In this document: positions 1 through 7,584 of the stretch, piece after piece | How positions within the stretch are numbered: the first letter of the stretch is position 1 | Layout: each line of letters starts with the position of its first letter | Assembly (NCBI GenBank): GCA_029260165.1 | Contig: JAJDDT010000055.1 | Coordinates: 1 to 64,000 of the forward strand | Source: Phycisphaerae bacterium | GTDB taxonomy: Bacteria > Planctomycetota > Phycisphaerae > UBA1845 | Direction of reading: 5' to 3' | Length of the DNA: 64,000 bases | Notes under the pieces: generated by a model | Told to the model about the DNA's origin: nothing | The model's database searches: none | What the model saw: only the letters and a program-made list of their open reading frames with translations | Made by a program: the position numbers and the translations under genes

Positions 1-2
1 TC

Positions 3-149
3 ACCGGATGGCACAAGACACAAAGCTACTGCGTTGTACATCGAACTGGATCGATGAAGAAGCCTGGAGCGGTCCGGGTTGTGTTCTCGCGTCGGCGCGG
101 AGACGGAAAACCTATGGCATTGGTGACGAATGATCTGACGCTGACGTGA
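3..149 (+). pseudogene. Transposase-like C-terminal fragment (DDE type), left end outside window
   Basis: The frame is open from the left edge to a stop at 147-149. It reads VRVVFSRRRGDGKPMALVTN followed by DLTLT. This resembles the strand carrying the second catalytic Asp in IS4/IS701-type DDE transposases (a pattern like 'aLvTtDLt'). The reading stops right after this motif, so the catalytic Glu region is missing. The last codons overlap an ankyrin-like frame, which suggests a deletion or insertion junction. Only about 48 residues are visible, so the family is tentative. Confidence 0.35.
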
Positions 150-247
150 ATGCAGCGCGACGGGATGGGACTAGCCCGATACAAATCGCCCGCGAAGAGA
201 AGTACCTAGCGATCGAACAATTACTGTCGCATTATGGTGCACAGTAA
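134..247 (+). pseudogene. Ankyrin-repeat protein, C-terminal remnant
   Basis: The frame opens after a stop at 131-133. It encodes SDADVNAARRDGTSPIQIAR, then EEKYLAIEQLLSHYGAQ, then a TAA stop. This is one nearly canonical ankyrin repeat (ADVNA..DG.SP...A......I..LL...GA). No start codon or second repeat is present, so it is the 3' end of a lost gene, or this part was carried here by a rearrangement. It partly overlaps the transposase-like fragment in another frame. Confidence 0.5.
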
Positions 248-306
248 GCCTCGACTAACGCAACTCGGGCGCAGTCCATGGGGATGCTCGACTGCGTTGT
301 GTGTGA

Positions 307-417
307 GTTCCCTTGACTTCGCAGATGCCTGCGGAATGGGGACTCATCGTCATGACGATGACACTGCTTGCGACAGGAACTGTGGTCCTATCCAGGCGGT
401 GGACTGCTGCTACATAA
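307..417 (+). pseudogene. Orphan IPTL-CTERM-like sorting tail
   Basis: This short frame lies between a TGA at 304-306 and a TAA at 415-417. It ends in MPAEWGLIVMTMTLLATGTV followed by VLSRRW. The order is a Pro-x-x-Trp-Gly signature, a hydrophobic helix and an Arg-Arg cluster, as in IPTL/PEP-CTERM-type C-terminal sorting signals of planctomycetes and other Gram-negatives. No body of a secreted protein is in frame upstream, so it is the surviving tail of a broken gene. An 18-bp perfect palindrome at 344-361 lies inside it. Confidence 0.45.
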
Positions 418-429
418 GAAGTTTTGTAG

Positions 430-449
430 GGCAGGTACTTGCACCTGCC
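430..449. repeat. Hairpin repeat, copy 1 (GGCAGGT.C type)
   Basis: A 9-bp inverted repeat with a 2-base loop and one mismatch at 437 (GGCAGGTAC-TT-GCACCTGCC). The same element, perfectly paired, occurs at 1879-1898. It is a REP-like dispersed palindrome just upstream of the ribosome binding site of the next small gene. Confidence 0.6.
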
Positions 450-469
450 GCAACTGTGGAGGTTACCAT

Positions 470-637
470 ATGACTTGGTTCATCGTTGCCATCATCGTTG
501 GAATGGTGATCTTCTCTTGGATCGCCGGTGAAGCAGAGAAACATGGAGGTGCCTCAGCCGAAAATTCCGCACAGGGCGCCGTTTCTCTTGGCTGGATCAT
601 TTTGTTCGTATTGGGACTGATTCGGCTATTCGGTTGA
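470..637 (+). CDS. Small two-helix membrane protein of unknown function
   Basis: 55 residues. The ATG at 470 is preceded by a good ribosome binding site (TGGAGG at 457-462). A longer upstream start would run through a hairpin repeat and is unlikely. Residues 3-17 (FIVAIIVGMVIFSWI) and about 38-54 (LGWIILFVLGLIRLFG) are hydrophobic helices. They flank a polar segment with Lys-His-Gly-Gly and Ser/Glu residues. No family is recognised. It stands alone between broken gene fragments and a double hairpin repeat, so it may be a genuine small gene or a survivor of the same decay. Confidence 0.5.
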   Translation: MTWFIVAIIVGMVIFSWIAGEAEKHGGASAENSAQGAVSLGWIILFVLGLIRLFG

Positions 638-680
638 TAGCGATCGCGCCACATTTTGGAGAATGGCACACGGGCAGCCA

Positions 681-747
681 TGTAGGTCGGGCATTGCCCG
701 ACGTTTGTGTCGCGGATGTTGGATCGTCGGGCGATGCCCGACCTACA
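681..747. repeat. Head-to-head pair of REP-like hairpins
   Basis: Two similar hairpins face each other: GTCGGGC-ATT-GCCCGAC (686-702) and GTCGGGC-GAT-GCCCGAC (726-742). The outer 13 bases TGTAGGTCGGGCA (681-693) are exactly complementary to 735-747, so the pair can also fold as one long cruciform. This is the architecture of bacterial interspersed mosaic elements. It lies just 3' of the minus-strand gene ending at 751 and may act as its transcript end. Confidence 0.7.
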
Positions 748-750
748 CGT

Positions 751-1800
751 CTATTGCACGGGTTTTTTGATGCGAACGATATGCATTATATGCTTCATAT
801 CATGGTCGAAATCGATTATGGCCAATTCGTCGTCAAACCGTGACCATCGAAACCTGTTGCCCATCGAAGAATATCGGATTTCCCTGCTGTGAAGATAGTT
901 GCCGTCCAGATCGACAATTGTCACACTGCCGCGACCTTCCTCCCCATGGTACGGAACTTGCAGAAACGCTATGTATTTACCAGAAGGCGACACCTGGGGG
1001 TATTTTCCGATATGGTGATGAGCAGACAGCGACCGTATCAACCTGCCATTAAAATCCACAAGCTCAACAGTGGACACACCGACATTACGCTGACAGACGA
1101 AGAGCGAACGACCCGGAATAATTCTCAGTTGTCGGATACGGTTTGCAAATATATGCTTCGGTGGACCTGTTCTTTCAAACGATGCGCCCAGCTCGACACA
1201 CATGACACGAGCCATCTCACTATTCTCTATGAAATACAACATTTTTCGATCCGGTGAGAACGGTGAAGAGCCGGGGCCCAGACTGTGAACCGAGAAGTCC
1301 GACAAGCAAAGTACAAACATCTCGCTCATCTCGTTCCATGCCGTATACCAGAGGCAACCGTGGCCAAGGGTTGCACGTTGAGGACCGCCGAATCCAGCCC
1401 ACTCTGACCAGCCATGATCAACCTTGACGCGTTTTATCACCTTGTTGTCTGCGATAGAAAAAAGAAGCCACTCACCATCCCCAAAAAGGAGAGCGTGTTT
1501 TTCATCCACTAGAAACGGTGAGTGACGCCCGGGTCCCGTAGGCCAAACGGTGATTTTTCGGTTCTCCTCATCCAATCTCCAGCTGAACGCCATTGACCTC
1601 CTCGAACGCCTTGCCCCAGGTGTCGTACCAATGATGGTATCACCAAACCAGTCCCATGCGACCGGAATGAAATCTTGATCGGCGAATGAAAGTATCGGGG
1701 ATAATTCAATGCGAACATCTTCAGCAATTGTTTCACCCACGATCGCTACAGTGCAAGAGAATCCAAGGAAGAATCGTAGCAGTATTTTTGTTTTCATCAT
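751..1800 (-). CDS. Secreted beta-propeller-like protein of unknown function
   Basis: 349 residues from the ATG at 1800. The frame opens further upstream, but those codons run through a hairpin repeat (1879-1898) and are not taken as coding. The N-terminus MMKTKILLRFFLGFSCTVAI is a clear Sec signal with likely cleavage near AED. The body alternates short beta segments with TolB/WD40-like motifs, for example FSPDRKMLYFIENS and VSPSGKYIAFLQVP, so a propeller fold is likely. No catalytic motif is visible. It is a single gene with REP-like hairpins on both sides. Confidence 0.6.
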   Translation of the reverse strand: MMKTKILLRFFLGFSCTVAIVGETIAEDVRIELSPILSFADQDFIPVAWDWFGDTIIGTTPGARRSRRSMAFSWRLDEENRKITVWPTGPGRHSPFLVDEKHALLFGDGEWLLFSIADNKVIKRVKVDHGWSEWAGFGGPQRATLGHGCLWYTAWNEMSEMFVLCLSDFSVHSLGPGSSPFSPDRKMLYFIENSEMARVMCVELGASFERTGPPKHIFANRIRQLRIIPGRSLFVCQRNVGVSTVELVDFNGRLIRSLSAHHHIGKYPQVSPSGKYIAFLQVPYHGEEGRGSVTIVDLDGNYLHSREIRYSSMGNRFRWSRFDDELAIIDFDHDMKHIMHIVRIKKPVQ

Positions 1801-1878
1801 CGCCTCCGCCGGAAATTCAATCGCCTGGATCGACGACACGAGCACCACGTTACCCCGCACTGCGCGGGAGCCTTGTGC

Positions 1879-1898
1879 GGCAGGTGCTTGCACCTGCC
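1879..1898. repeat. Hairpin repeat, copy 2 (perfect)
   Basis: GGCAGGTGC-TT-GCACCTGCC: a 9-bp perfect stem with a 2-base loop. It matches the copy at 430-449 except for one base. It lies in the gap between the propeller-like gene and truD, where it interrupts no gene. Confidence 0.65.
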
Positions 1899-1975
1899 GT
1901 CACGATCAACCGTAGATCAAAAATGGTCGTCACCAACACCGGCGACATTGATGATACACAACCACCGCGAACCGG

Positions 1976-3208
1976 CTACTTGCAAACCTCACGCGTCACG
2001 CACGTCGCGTAACAACCCGGCGGGAGCGTGAACCGCAATTCAACGAACGGCCCATCACCATCCGACCCCGTCGACGCCTGTGCATCATCGGGGCGAACCC
2101 GAAGGGCACGACGCTCCCCCGCGAACTTCATACCATCCTTCGAAAGAAATGCGTCAAGCTCAACACCCGAAGCAGCCAACACCCGATCCTCAACATCCCG
2201 CGACGCACCCGTCGGACGTTTCACCCGATGACCGAAAATCGGTCCCGTCGCAGATATCTCAAACCCGTCACAACGAGGCTGCTCAACCGCCGCATCCTCC
2301 ACGACAAAACACGCCCCGTTCGCATGTTTCATCGCAACATCACCATCATCGATTCGATCCAGACGACCGATCCGATCAGCCAACACCTCATTGAAAAGCT
2401 GACTCTGAAACGCCGAAATCATGATGCGTCGCAGATTCAAATCCAGCGCTCGCCAGGCCCGACGCGTGTTCCCACGCGCCTTGATCAGCGCCTGCAAAAC
2501 GCGATTCTGCTGCCGAGACGTGTAAGGCCAGGCATCCCGCGCCTCCGGAAATTTCCCCTCGTCATACAACGCCCGCGCACGACGAATATCCCCATGATCC
2601 GCAGACCCAGGCCTACCCAGCATCGTCGCCATTGCGGAATCAAAATCCCCCAGCAACACGCAACGTCCGATAATCGCGTTGTCACCCCGAATCCCAAATC
2701 GCTGCCCACCGAAATAATTCGGCATCCCTCGATCATGCAGCAATTCCATAATCTGCGACGCCCGCGCGCCGTCTGTGTCATGACTGTCGCGAATCCGGAT
2801 CACAAAACGGTTGCCCCGCAGATGCCCCAGCTTGAGCTTGTTCCCATGTCGAGAGATTTCGAGCACCCTGGCGTTCGGCAAGTCGATCGATTGAACACGC
2901 TCCGGGTCGATATGCTCCACGCTAAGCCACTGACGAGTCACGGCCCGTGCGTCTTTCAAACCCGCAAAACCGATGTCACGCGACGGTTTGCCAAGCTGAT
3001 CCGCCACCTTCCGCGTCAAATCCAACGTCGTCAGACCCGATTTTTCGACGAAAAAATAGACATGCGTCCCCTCGCCACAGGGCTGATACGCGGGAATTTC
3101 TTCTACAACGAAATCCTCCGCCCGCTGTTTGATTTCACCCCCAATGCCGGGAATGTCCGCCGTCAGAAAAGGCAGATCGTCAGGATGTGGCGCGTTCCAT
3201 TCGTTCAT
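1976..3208 (-). CDS. truD: tRNA pseudouridine(13) synthase TruD
   Basis: 410 residues. TruD converts U13 of tRNA-Glu to pseudouridine. The catalytic motif GFAGLKDARAVTRQW (about residues 81-95) contains the active Asp. NYFGGQRFGIRGDNAIIGR is the conserved TruD segment before the inserted TRUD domain. The ATG at 3208 begins MNEWNAPHPDDLPFLTADIP, which aligns with the usual family start. The open frame extends 87 codons further but without recognisable sequence. The length is slightly above the E. coli enzyme (about 349) because of a longer insert. It is divergent from the membrane glycosyltransferase operon, 101 bases away. Confidence 0.93.
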   Translation of the reverse strand: MNEWNAPHPDDLPFLTADIPGIGGEIKQRAEDFVVEEIPAYQPCGEGTHVYFFVEKSGLTTLDLTRKVADQLGKPSRDIGFAGLKDARAVTRQWLSVEHIDPERVQSIDLPNARVLEISRHGNKLKLGHLRGNRFVIRIRDSHDTDGARASQIMELLHDRGMPNYFGGQRFGIRGDNAIIGRCVLLGDFDSAMATMLGRPGSADHGDIRRARALYDEGKFPEARDAWPYTSRQQNRVLQALIKARGNTRRAWRALDLNLRRIMISAFQSQLFNEVLADRIGRLDRIDDGDVAMKHANGACFVVEDAAVEQPRCDGFEISATGPIFGHRVKRPTGASRDVEDRVLAASGVELDAFLSKDGMKFAGERRALRVRPDDAQASTGSDGDGPFVELRFTLPPGCYATCVTREVCK

Positions 3209-3309
3209 CGGCGCAGAGTGTACGGGCAAGCGACCGCCAGGCCAAGATTTCCAAATCGCTGCCCTGCTTACAACTAAAATCGCTCCCGGCTGGTACCGAT
3301 AACACGAAC

Positions 3310-3444
3310 ATGCCGCAAACCAACGAGTTGAGGGATTGGTTGGCGATTGCAACCATATCTGCGAGTTTCCTGGCCTATCTTCTTTATTCGCGGGCGGTTC
3401 CGATTTTTCTGAATGAACTGACACGCCTTGTCGGGAAATTGTGA
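3310..3444 (+). CDS. 44-residue single-helix membrane peptide
   Basis: The ATG at 3310 begins MPQTNELRDWLAIATISASF followed by LAYLLYSRAVPIFLNELTRL. One hydrophobic helix spans about residues 9-33. Its TGA (3442-3444) is followed after one base by the GTG start of the large glycosyltransferase gene at 3446, so the two are probably translationally coupled. No family is recognised. The position suggests an accessory subunit or a leader whose translation controls the downstream enzyme. Confidence 0.45.
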   Translation: MPQTNELRDWLAIATISASFLAYLLYSRAVPIFLNELTRLVGKL

Positions 3445-3445
3445 C

Positions 3446-5614
3446 GTGTCGGAAATCGTGCCATTTCAACCCGTGGCGGTCTCGGCCATCCTGGTGATCT
3501 GGGCCGTTGGGGTCCGGTGGTCACCCTCTTTGGTGGCGCAAGCAGGCGTGCGACGTTGGGGCAGTTGCCTCGCGATTTCGGCCATTTTGCCGACGGCGAT
3601 GTTGCTGTTGGCTGTTCAAATCCTTGGCGCGATTTCCCTTTTGACCGATTTTCGATTTGTCCGCCCCTGGTGGATCGCCGCAATATTTACGGCGTTCCTT
3701 TACGCGTCACATCTCGCGATGCGACGGCTTGGCGACGACGACAATCTTCGCGAATTGCCCGCGGTTCGCCGGCCTGTCTGGTCCTGGTGCTGGTGCGTTC
3801 CTGTTGTCGTGTTGGCTGGGACACATGCGGTATTTCTGATCGATGCTTTGTCGCGATATCCGACCGGGTATGACTCGGTGCATTATCACCTGCCTGCGGC
3901 TGTTTCGTGGGTGCAGGACGGGGCGTTGACCCTACCAGCCCACAGCCCCCATTTCGCGCAGGCAGCCAGCGGTGATATTCCAGCGATGCTTTTGCTGGCG
4001 GGTGGGTTTGAATGGTTGGTGCCGGTGGTCAACGTTCCATTTGGGTTGCTGACGGCTTTGGTGTTGTTCGAGATTGCGGCATTACTGGGGATTGGCGTGG
4101 TCGGGCGATGGATGGTCGCCGGCTTGGTACTGTCGGTGCCGATGGTCATTTATCAGATGTATTCGAATTATGTGGATTTGTTCGCAGCCTCGTTTTGGTT
4201 GGCGGGGTTGTTGGCGGTGCTGTGGGCGACGAGGGTTTCGGACCGTCGGCGGCTGTTGGTGTTGGCGGGGTTGGCAGTGGGGATCGCGGCGGGCACGCGG
4301 ACGACCTATTGGGTCATGGCGATCTTGCTTGGCTGCGTCGTACTCCTGATCGAGTATTGGCCACGCGCTGACGGCGGTCACCGTTGGCGACGCATGATTC
4401 ACTCCATCTTGATATTCGCAGGCTGCGGAACCGTTTGCATGTGGTTTTGGCCATTGCGTGCGTTCGTCACCATGGGAAACCCGTTGTATCCGCTGTCTCG
4501 TGGGGATGGCGTCTGGTTGCATGGCGGAACGCCGTTGAATGATATTTTCGCAGGGTCGCAATCCCTTGCGAGTTTGCCGTTTGGCGAGCGTGTGTTGGCT
4601 CTTCTGGCATTGCCCTGGCGGGAATTCAAGTTTGGCAGCGGGTATGGGTATGGTGTCGAGGATGGGACCGGGACCGCCTTTGCGATGTTGGTGCCGCTCG
4701 GATTGTTGTTGGCGGCTGGAACCATGTTGCGTCGCAGGAGGCCGGGCGGCGTGCATCGTCGGCGTTGGATGCTGATGGGGTTGGTTGGTGCGGGAATGCT
4801 GCTCTATCTGACGCAATTCAGGATGTACACGCGGTATTCGCTGGCCACGATTCTGTTGGCTGTTCCGGTGGCGGTGGTGGGGATGGAATGGTTTGTCCGA
4901 ACGCGTCCACGGTTGACGGCATGTATGGCAACGATGGCGTTGCTGGTGTCGGGATCGGTCGCGGGGTTGCAACCCGCGCGGGATTTGGCTGGTCGGTTGC
5001 GCGACGGGAACTGGGATCGGGCGGGATTCTACCTGACGCCTGATTTTTTTGACGTGATTGCCCCGGGATCGGTGATTTTGAACAGCGAATCAGCGTCGGA
5101 GACGATGACCTACGCGTTGGCGGGTCGCTCGTTGAGCAATCGGGTCATCGATCCGGTGCAGTGGAGGCGAATGAAGGTGGACGAGGATGCGGAATCATGG
5201 TCGGGACGGCAGGACGTGGACTACGTTTACGCGCGTGGGTTCGGGGACGGTCTGCCGACGGGAATTCCGGACGGGTGGAAACTGGAGTTGATCCTGGACG
5301 ACTCGGATGCTCCGCTGTCGCCGGGTGGCCCGACGACACGGGTCTATCGGGTGGTGGGAAAAACGGGGTTGTCGCGCGGAGCGGGATTGGTGACCGGGTG
5401 CGTGACAGAATCGGCGGGTACGATCGTGGTGTCTTGCAGGTGCCCAATCTGCAGCGTCGCTCCTTGGGTGGCGCGATTGCAAGCGGACATCGTTTCGTGT
5501 TCCCGTCACCCACAAGGGGTGACGCTACAACGATCAATGGCGCGCCGCCGAAACGGTCATGCCCCCTTGGTGACCGGCGAATTGCATTCAGTGGCGCTGT
5601 CGAACGGGCGATAA
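3446..5614 (+). CDS. GT-C family membrane glycosyltransferase
   Basis: 722 residues from the GTG at 3446. The in-frame TTG at 3428 overlaps the upstream peptide gene and is less likely. About 12 hydrophobic helices fill residues 10-500. The first large outer loop has PTGYDSVHYHLPAAVSW, the Asp-x-x-x-Tyr-His pattern of polyprenyl-phosphate-sugar-dependent GT-C enzymes (ArnT/PMT-like). A soluble C-terminal domain (LTPDFFDVIAPGSVILNSES) follows. The last 75 or so codons (after RVYRVVGK) are Cys/Arg-rich low-complexity sequence over a hairpin and look like read-through of a repeat. With the DPM1-like enzyme next door, a lipid-linked sugar donor is probable. Confidence 0.75.
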   Translation: MSEIVPFQPVAVSAILVIWAVGVRWSPSLVAQAGVRRWGSCLAISAILPTAMLLLAVQILGAISLLTDFRFVRPWWIAAIFTAFLYASHLAMRRLGDDDNLRELPAVRRPVWSWCWCVPVVVLAGTHAVFLIDALSRYPTGYDSVHYHLPAAVSWVQDGALTLPAHSPHFAQAASGDIPAMLLLAGGFEWLVPVVNVPFGLLTALVLFEIAALLGIGVVGRWMVAGLVLSVPMVIYQMYSNYVDLFAASFWLAGLLAVLWATRVSDRRRLLVLAGLAVGIAAGTRTTYWVMAILLGCVVLLIEYWPRADGGHRWRRMIHSILIFAGCGTVCMWFWPLRAFVTMGNPLYPLSRGDGVWLHGGTPLNDIFAGSQSLASLPFGERVLALLALPWREFKFGSGYGYGVEDGTGTAFAMLVPLGLLLAAGTMLRRRRPGGVHRRRWMLMGLVGAGMLLYLTQFRMYTRYSLATILLAVPVAVVGMEWFVRTRPRLTACMATMALLVSGSVAGLQPARDLAGRLRDGNWDRAGFYLTPDFFDVIAPGSVILNSESASETMTYALAGRSLSNRVIDPVQWRRMKVDEDAESWSGRQDVDYVYARGFGDGLPTGIPDGWKLELILDDSDAPLSPGGPTTRVYRVVGKTGLSRGAGLVTGCVTESAGTIVVSCRCPICSVAPWVARLQADIVSCSRHPQGVTLQRSMARRRNGHAPLVTGELHSVALSNGR
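5505..5523. repeat. Hairpin inside the 3' end of the GT-C gene
   Basis: GTCACCC-ACAAG-GGGTGAC: a 7-bp perfect stem with a 5-base loop. It resembles the GGTGACG/CGTCACC hairpin at 13911-13929 in stem sequence. It lies in the odd C-terminal extension of the glycosyltransferase frame. Confidence 0.5.
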
Positions 5615-5668
5615 CCCACTGAAAGGTTCTTTCTTTGCGAATCTGCGAAACCTGACAGGAGTCCATGT

Positions 5669-6907
5669 GTGAAGCTGACCATTGTCATTCCCGCATTGAA
5701 TGAAGAAGAGGCTGTTGGCGGCACGATTCGTCGTTGCCAGCGTGCGATCCCGACGATTTGTGAGAATTCGCCGGTGACTGACGTGCAAATCGTGGTAGTG
5801 AGCGACGGATCGACGGACCGGACGGCTGACATTGCGCGATCGATTCCGGGCGTCTCGCTGATCGAGTTTGAAAAAAATCGGGGGTACGGTGCTGCCATCA
5901 AGGCTGGTTTTGAGGCGGGCGGCGGTGAACTGTTGTCGTTTCTTGATGCGGACGGGACTTGTGATCCGTTGTATTTGGCTGATATGTGTCGTGCGATCGA
6001 GGCGGAGCGTGCGGATGTTGTGATTGGCTCGCGGATGGGGCCTGGCTCGCAGATGCCGATGGTGCGGACGATTGGGAACAGGATTTACGCGATGATGCTG
6101 GGGGTGTTGTCGCGGAAGCGCGTGTCTGACACAGCCAGCGGGATGCGTGTAATTCGGGCGACGAGTTTGAAGGAACTGTACCCGCTGCCGGATGGTTTGC
6201 ATTTCACGCCGGCGATGAGCGCGCGCGTGTTGATGGATGAACACCTGCGGATGATCGAGATTCCGATGACGTATTCGGAGCGTGTCGGGCGATCGAAGTT
6301 GAGCGTTGTTCGGGATGGGCTGCGGTTTGCACTGACCATCGTCGATGCTGCGCTCGTGGCCCGTCCTTCGCGCATCATTCTGCCGGTGTTTGGGATCCTG
6401 GTGTTGGCGACGATTGGGATGATGGTGCATCCTGTGTCGCGGTATTTCGCGGAGGGACATCTTGCGGACTGGATGATCTATCGCGCGGTGGCGGCGCTCT
6501 TGAGCGTAACGCTCGGGATGTTGCTGTTGGCGGCGACGGCGGTGGCGGATGAGATTATTGAAATCGCCTTGCCAAGACCGGCTCGCCGCGGCGCATTGCA
6601 GCGTTGGATTGGGAAATTATTTGAAACGCGCGTGGCGATGCCGATGATTGCGGGTTGCCTTGGGATCGCGACGGTGCTTTGCGCGTCGGGTTTTTGGCAG
6701 TATTTCACGACGGGCGAGGTGTTCATTCACTGGTGGCGTGTGATTGCATCGAGTTCGCTGGTCACGATGGCGTGTATTGTGGCTGTAACGTGGTTGATGC
6801 TGCGAATCATGTCGCTCCTCAAGAAACGACAGTCCGCGACCGCGGCGATGTCCGCTATGATTGACGATGGCGTTCCACAAGCAGGCTGGACGATTCAACC
6901 GGGATAG
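5669..6907 (+). CDS. Family 2 glycosyltransferase, polyprenyl-phosphate mannose/glucose synthase-like
   Basis: 412 residues from the GTG at 5669, with a CAGGAG ribosome binding site at 5657-5661. The N-terminal domain (1-235) is a GT-A fold: MKLTIVIPALNEEEAVGGTI, the VVVSDGSTDRT nucleotide site, LSFLDADGTCDP (DxD-like) and the SDTASGMRVIR acceptor loop. It most resembles dolichyl-phosphate-mannose synthase/DPM1-like proteins. The C-terminal part has four hydrophobic helices (about 232-250, 265-290, 325-345, 365-385), as in GtrB/ArnC types. It would make a lipid-linked sugar in the inner membrane for the GT-C enzyme upstream. Confidence 0.85.
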   Translation: MKLTIVIPALNEEEAVGGTIRRCQRAIPTICENSPVTDVQIVVVSDGSTDRTADIARSIPGVSLIEFEKNRGYGAAIKAGFEAGGGELLSFLDADGTCDPLYLADMCRAIEAERADVVIGSRMGPGSQMPMVRTIGNRIYAMMLGVLSRKRVSDTASGMRVIRATSLKELYPLPDGLHFTPAMSARVLMDEHLRMIEIPMTYSERVGRSKLSVVRDGLRFALTIVDAALVARPSRIILPVFGILVLATIGMMVHPVSRYFAEGHLADWMIYRAVAALLSVTLGMLLLAATAVADEIIEIALPRPARRGALQRWIGKLFETRVAMPMIAGCLGIATVLCASGFWQYFTTGEVFIHWWRVIASSSLVTMACIVAVTWLMLRIMSLLKKRQSATAAMSAMIDDGVPQAGWTIQPG

Positions 6908-6912
6908 AGTGA

Positions 6913-7584
6913 ATGCCTGAATCGACGGTCATTGAACAATTCCGTGTCGGCATTGCTGGTCGGAATCTCACGCAACGAGTCCATCAGACGTTGGTACACA
7001 ATCGGCGCATCCATGTATTGGCAGATCAATTGAGCCGCGTGATGTCGGTGTCCGGTGATTGGCTGGATGTTGGTTGCGGTGACGGGCAACTTGACCAACT
7101 GATCATGCAGAGACGAGACGATGTGCGTATCTGTGGGTTGGATGTGGCTTCCCGTTCGACGGCGAAGATTCCGGTGCGATCGTTTGATGGTTTGTCGATT
7201 CCATCTGACGACGAGCATTACGACGGCGTGCTGATTGTGGATGTGCTCCACCACACCGAGCGCGCCAGGGAACTGTTGTCAGAGGTTGTTCGGGTGGCCC
7301 GACGACAGGTGATTATCAAGGACGTGGTTGCGGATTCGTGGATCGAACACAAATTGTTGGGGTTCATGGATATTGTCGGCAATCGACCGTATGGCGTACC
7401 CTGTCCGTTCACGTTCTTGAACAGCCTGCAATGGTCGGAGCTGCTCGCTTCGTTGGGATTTGCAACGCCGACGTATCATCGCGAATTCCGGCTGTACCCA
7501 TTCCCCTTCACATATCTATTCGATGGTCGCCTGCATTTTGTGGTGGTTCTTAACAAACAGTTCGATGAATCGCTGAGGATATGA
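6913..7584 (+). CDS. Class I SAM-dependent methyltransferase
   Basis: 223 residues. Motif I is WLDVGCGDGQLDQ (about residues 49-61). Motif II has the acidic ICGLDVAS, and the post-motif is YDGVLIVDVLHHTE, as in Methyltransf_11/UbiE-like enzymes. It starts 5 bases after the glycosyltransferase stop and ends in an ATGA overlap with the next gene, so it is in the same operon. The substrate cannot be read from the sequence. A membrane-lipid or glycolipid intermediate is suggested by the neighbours. Confidence 0.8.
   Translation: MPESTVIEQFRVGIAGRNLTQRVHQTLVHNRRIHVLADQLSRVMSVSGDWLDVGCGDGQLDQLIMQRRDDVRICGLDVASRSTAKIPVRSFDGLSIPSDDEHYDGVLIVDVLHHTERARELLSEVVRVARRQVIIKDVVADSWIEHKLLGFMDIVGNRPYGVPCPFTFLNSLQWSELLASLGFATPTYHREFRLYPFPFTYLFDGRLHFVVVLNKQFDESLRI

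Noticed and set aside
344-361. 18-bp perfect palindrome TCATCGTCATGACGATGA
   Set aside because: It lies inside the coding frame of the sorting-tail remnant and has no second copy. An operator role cannot be supported.
2228-3277. Long plus-strand open frame antisense to truD
   Set aside because: A by-product of high GC at third codon positions. The minus-strand product is a clear TruD; this frame has an Arg/His/Pro-rich composition and no motifs.
4082-4972. Minus-strand open frame inside the GT-C gene
   Set aside because: It is rich in His/Gln/Arg/Pro with no domain. It is the shadow of a well-supported membrane protein.
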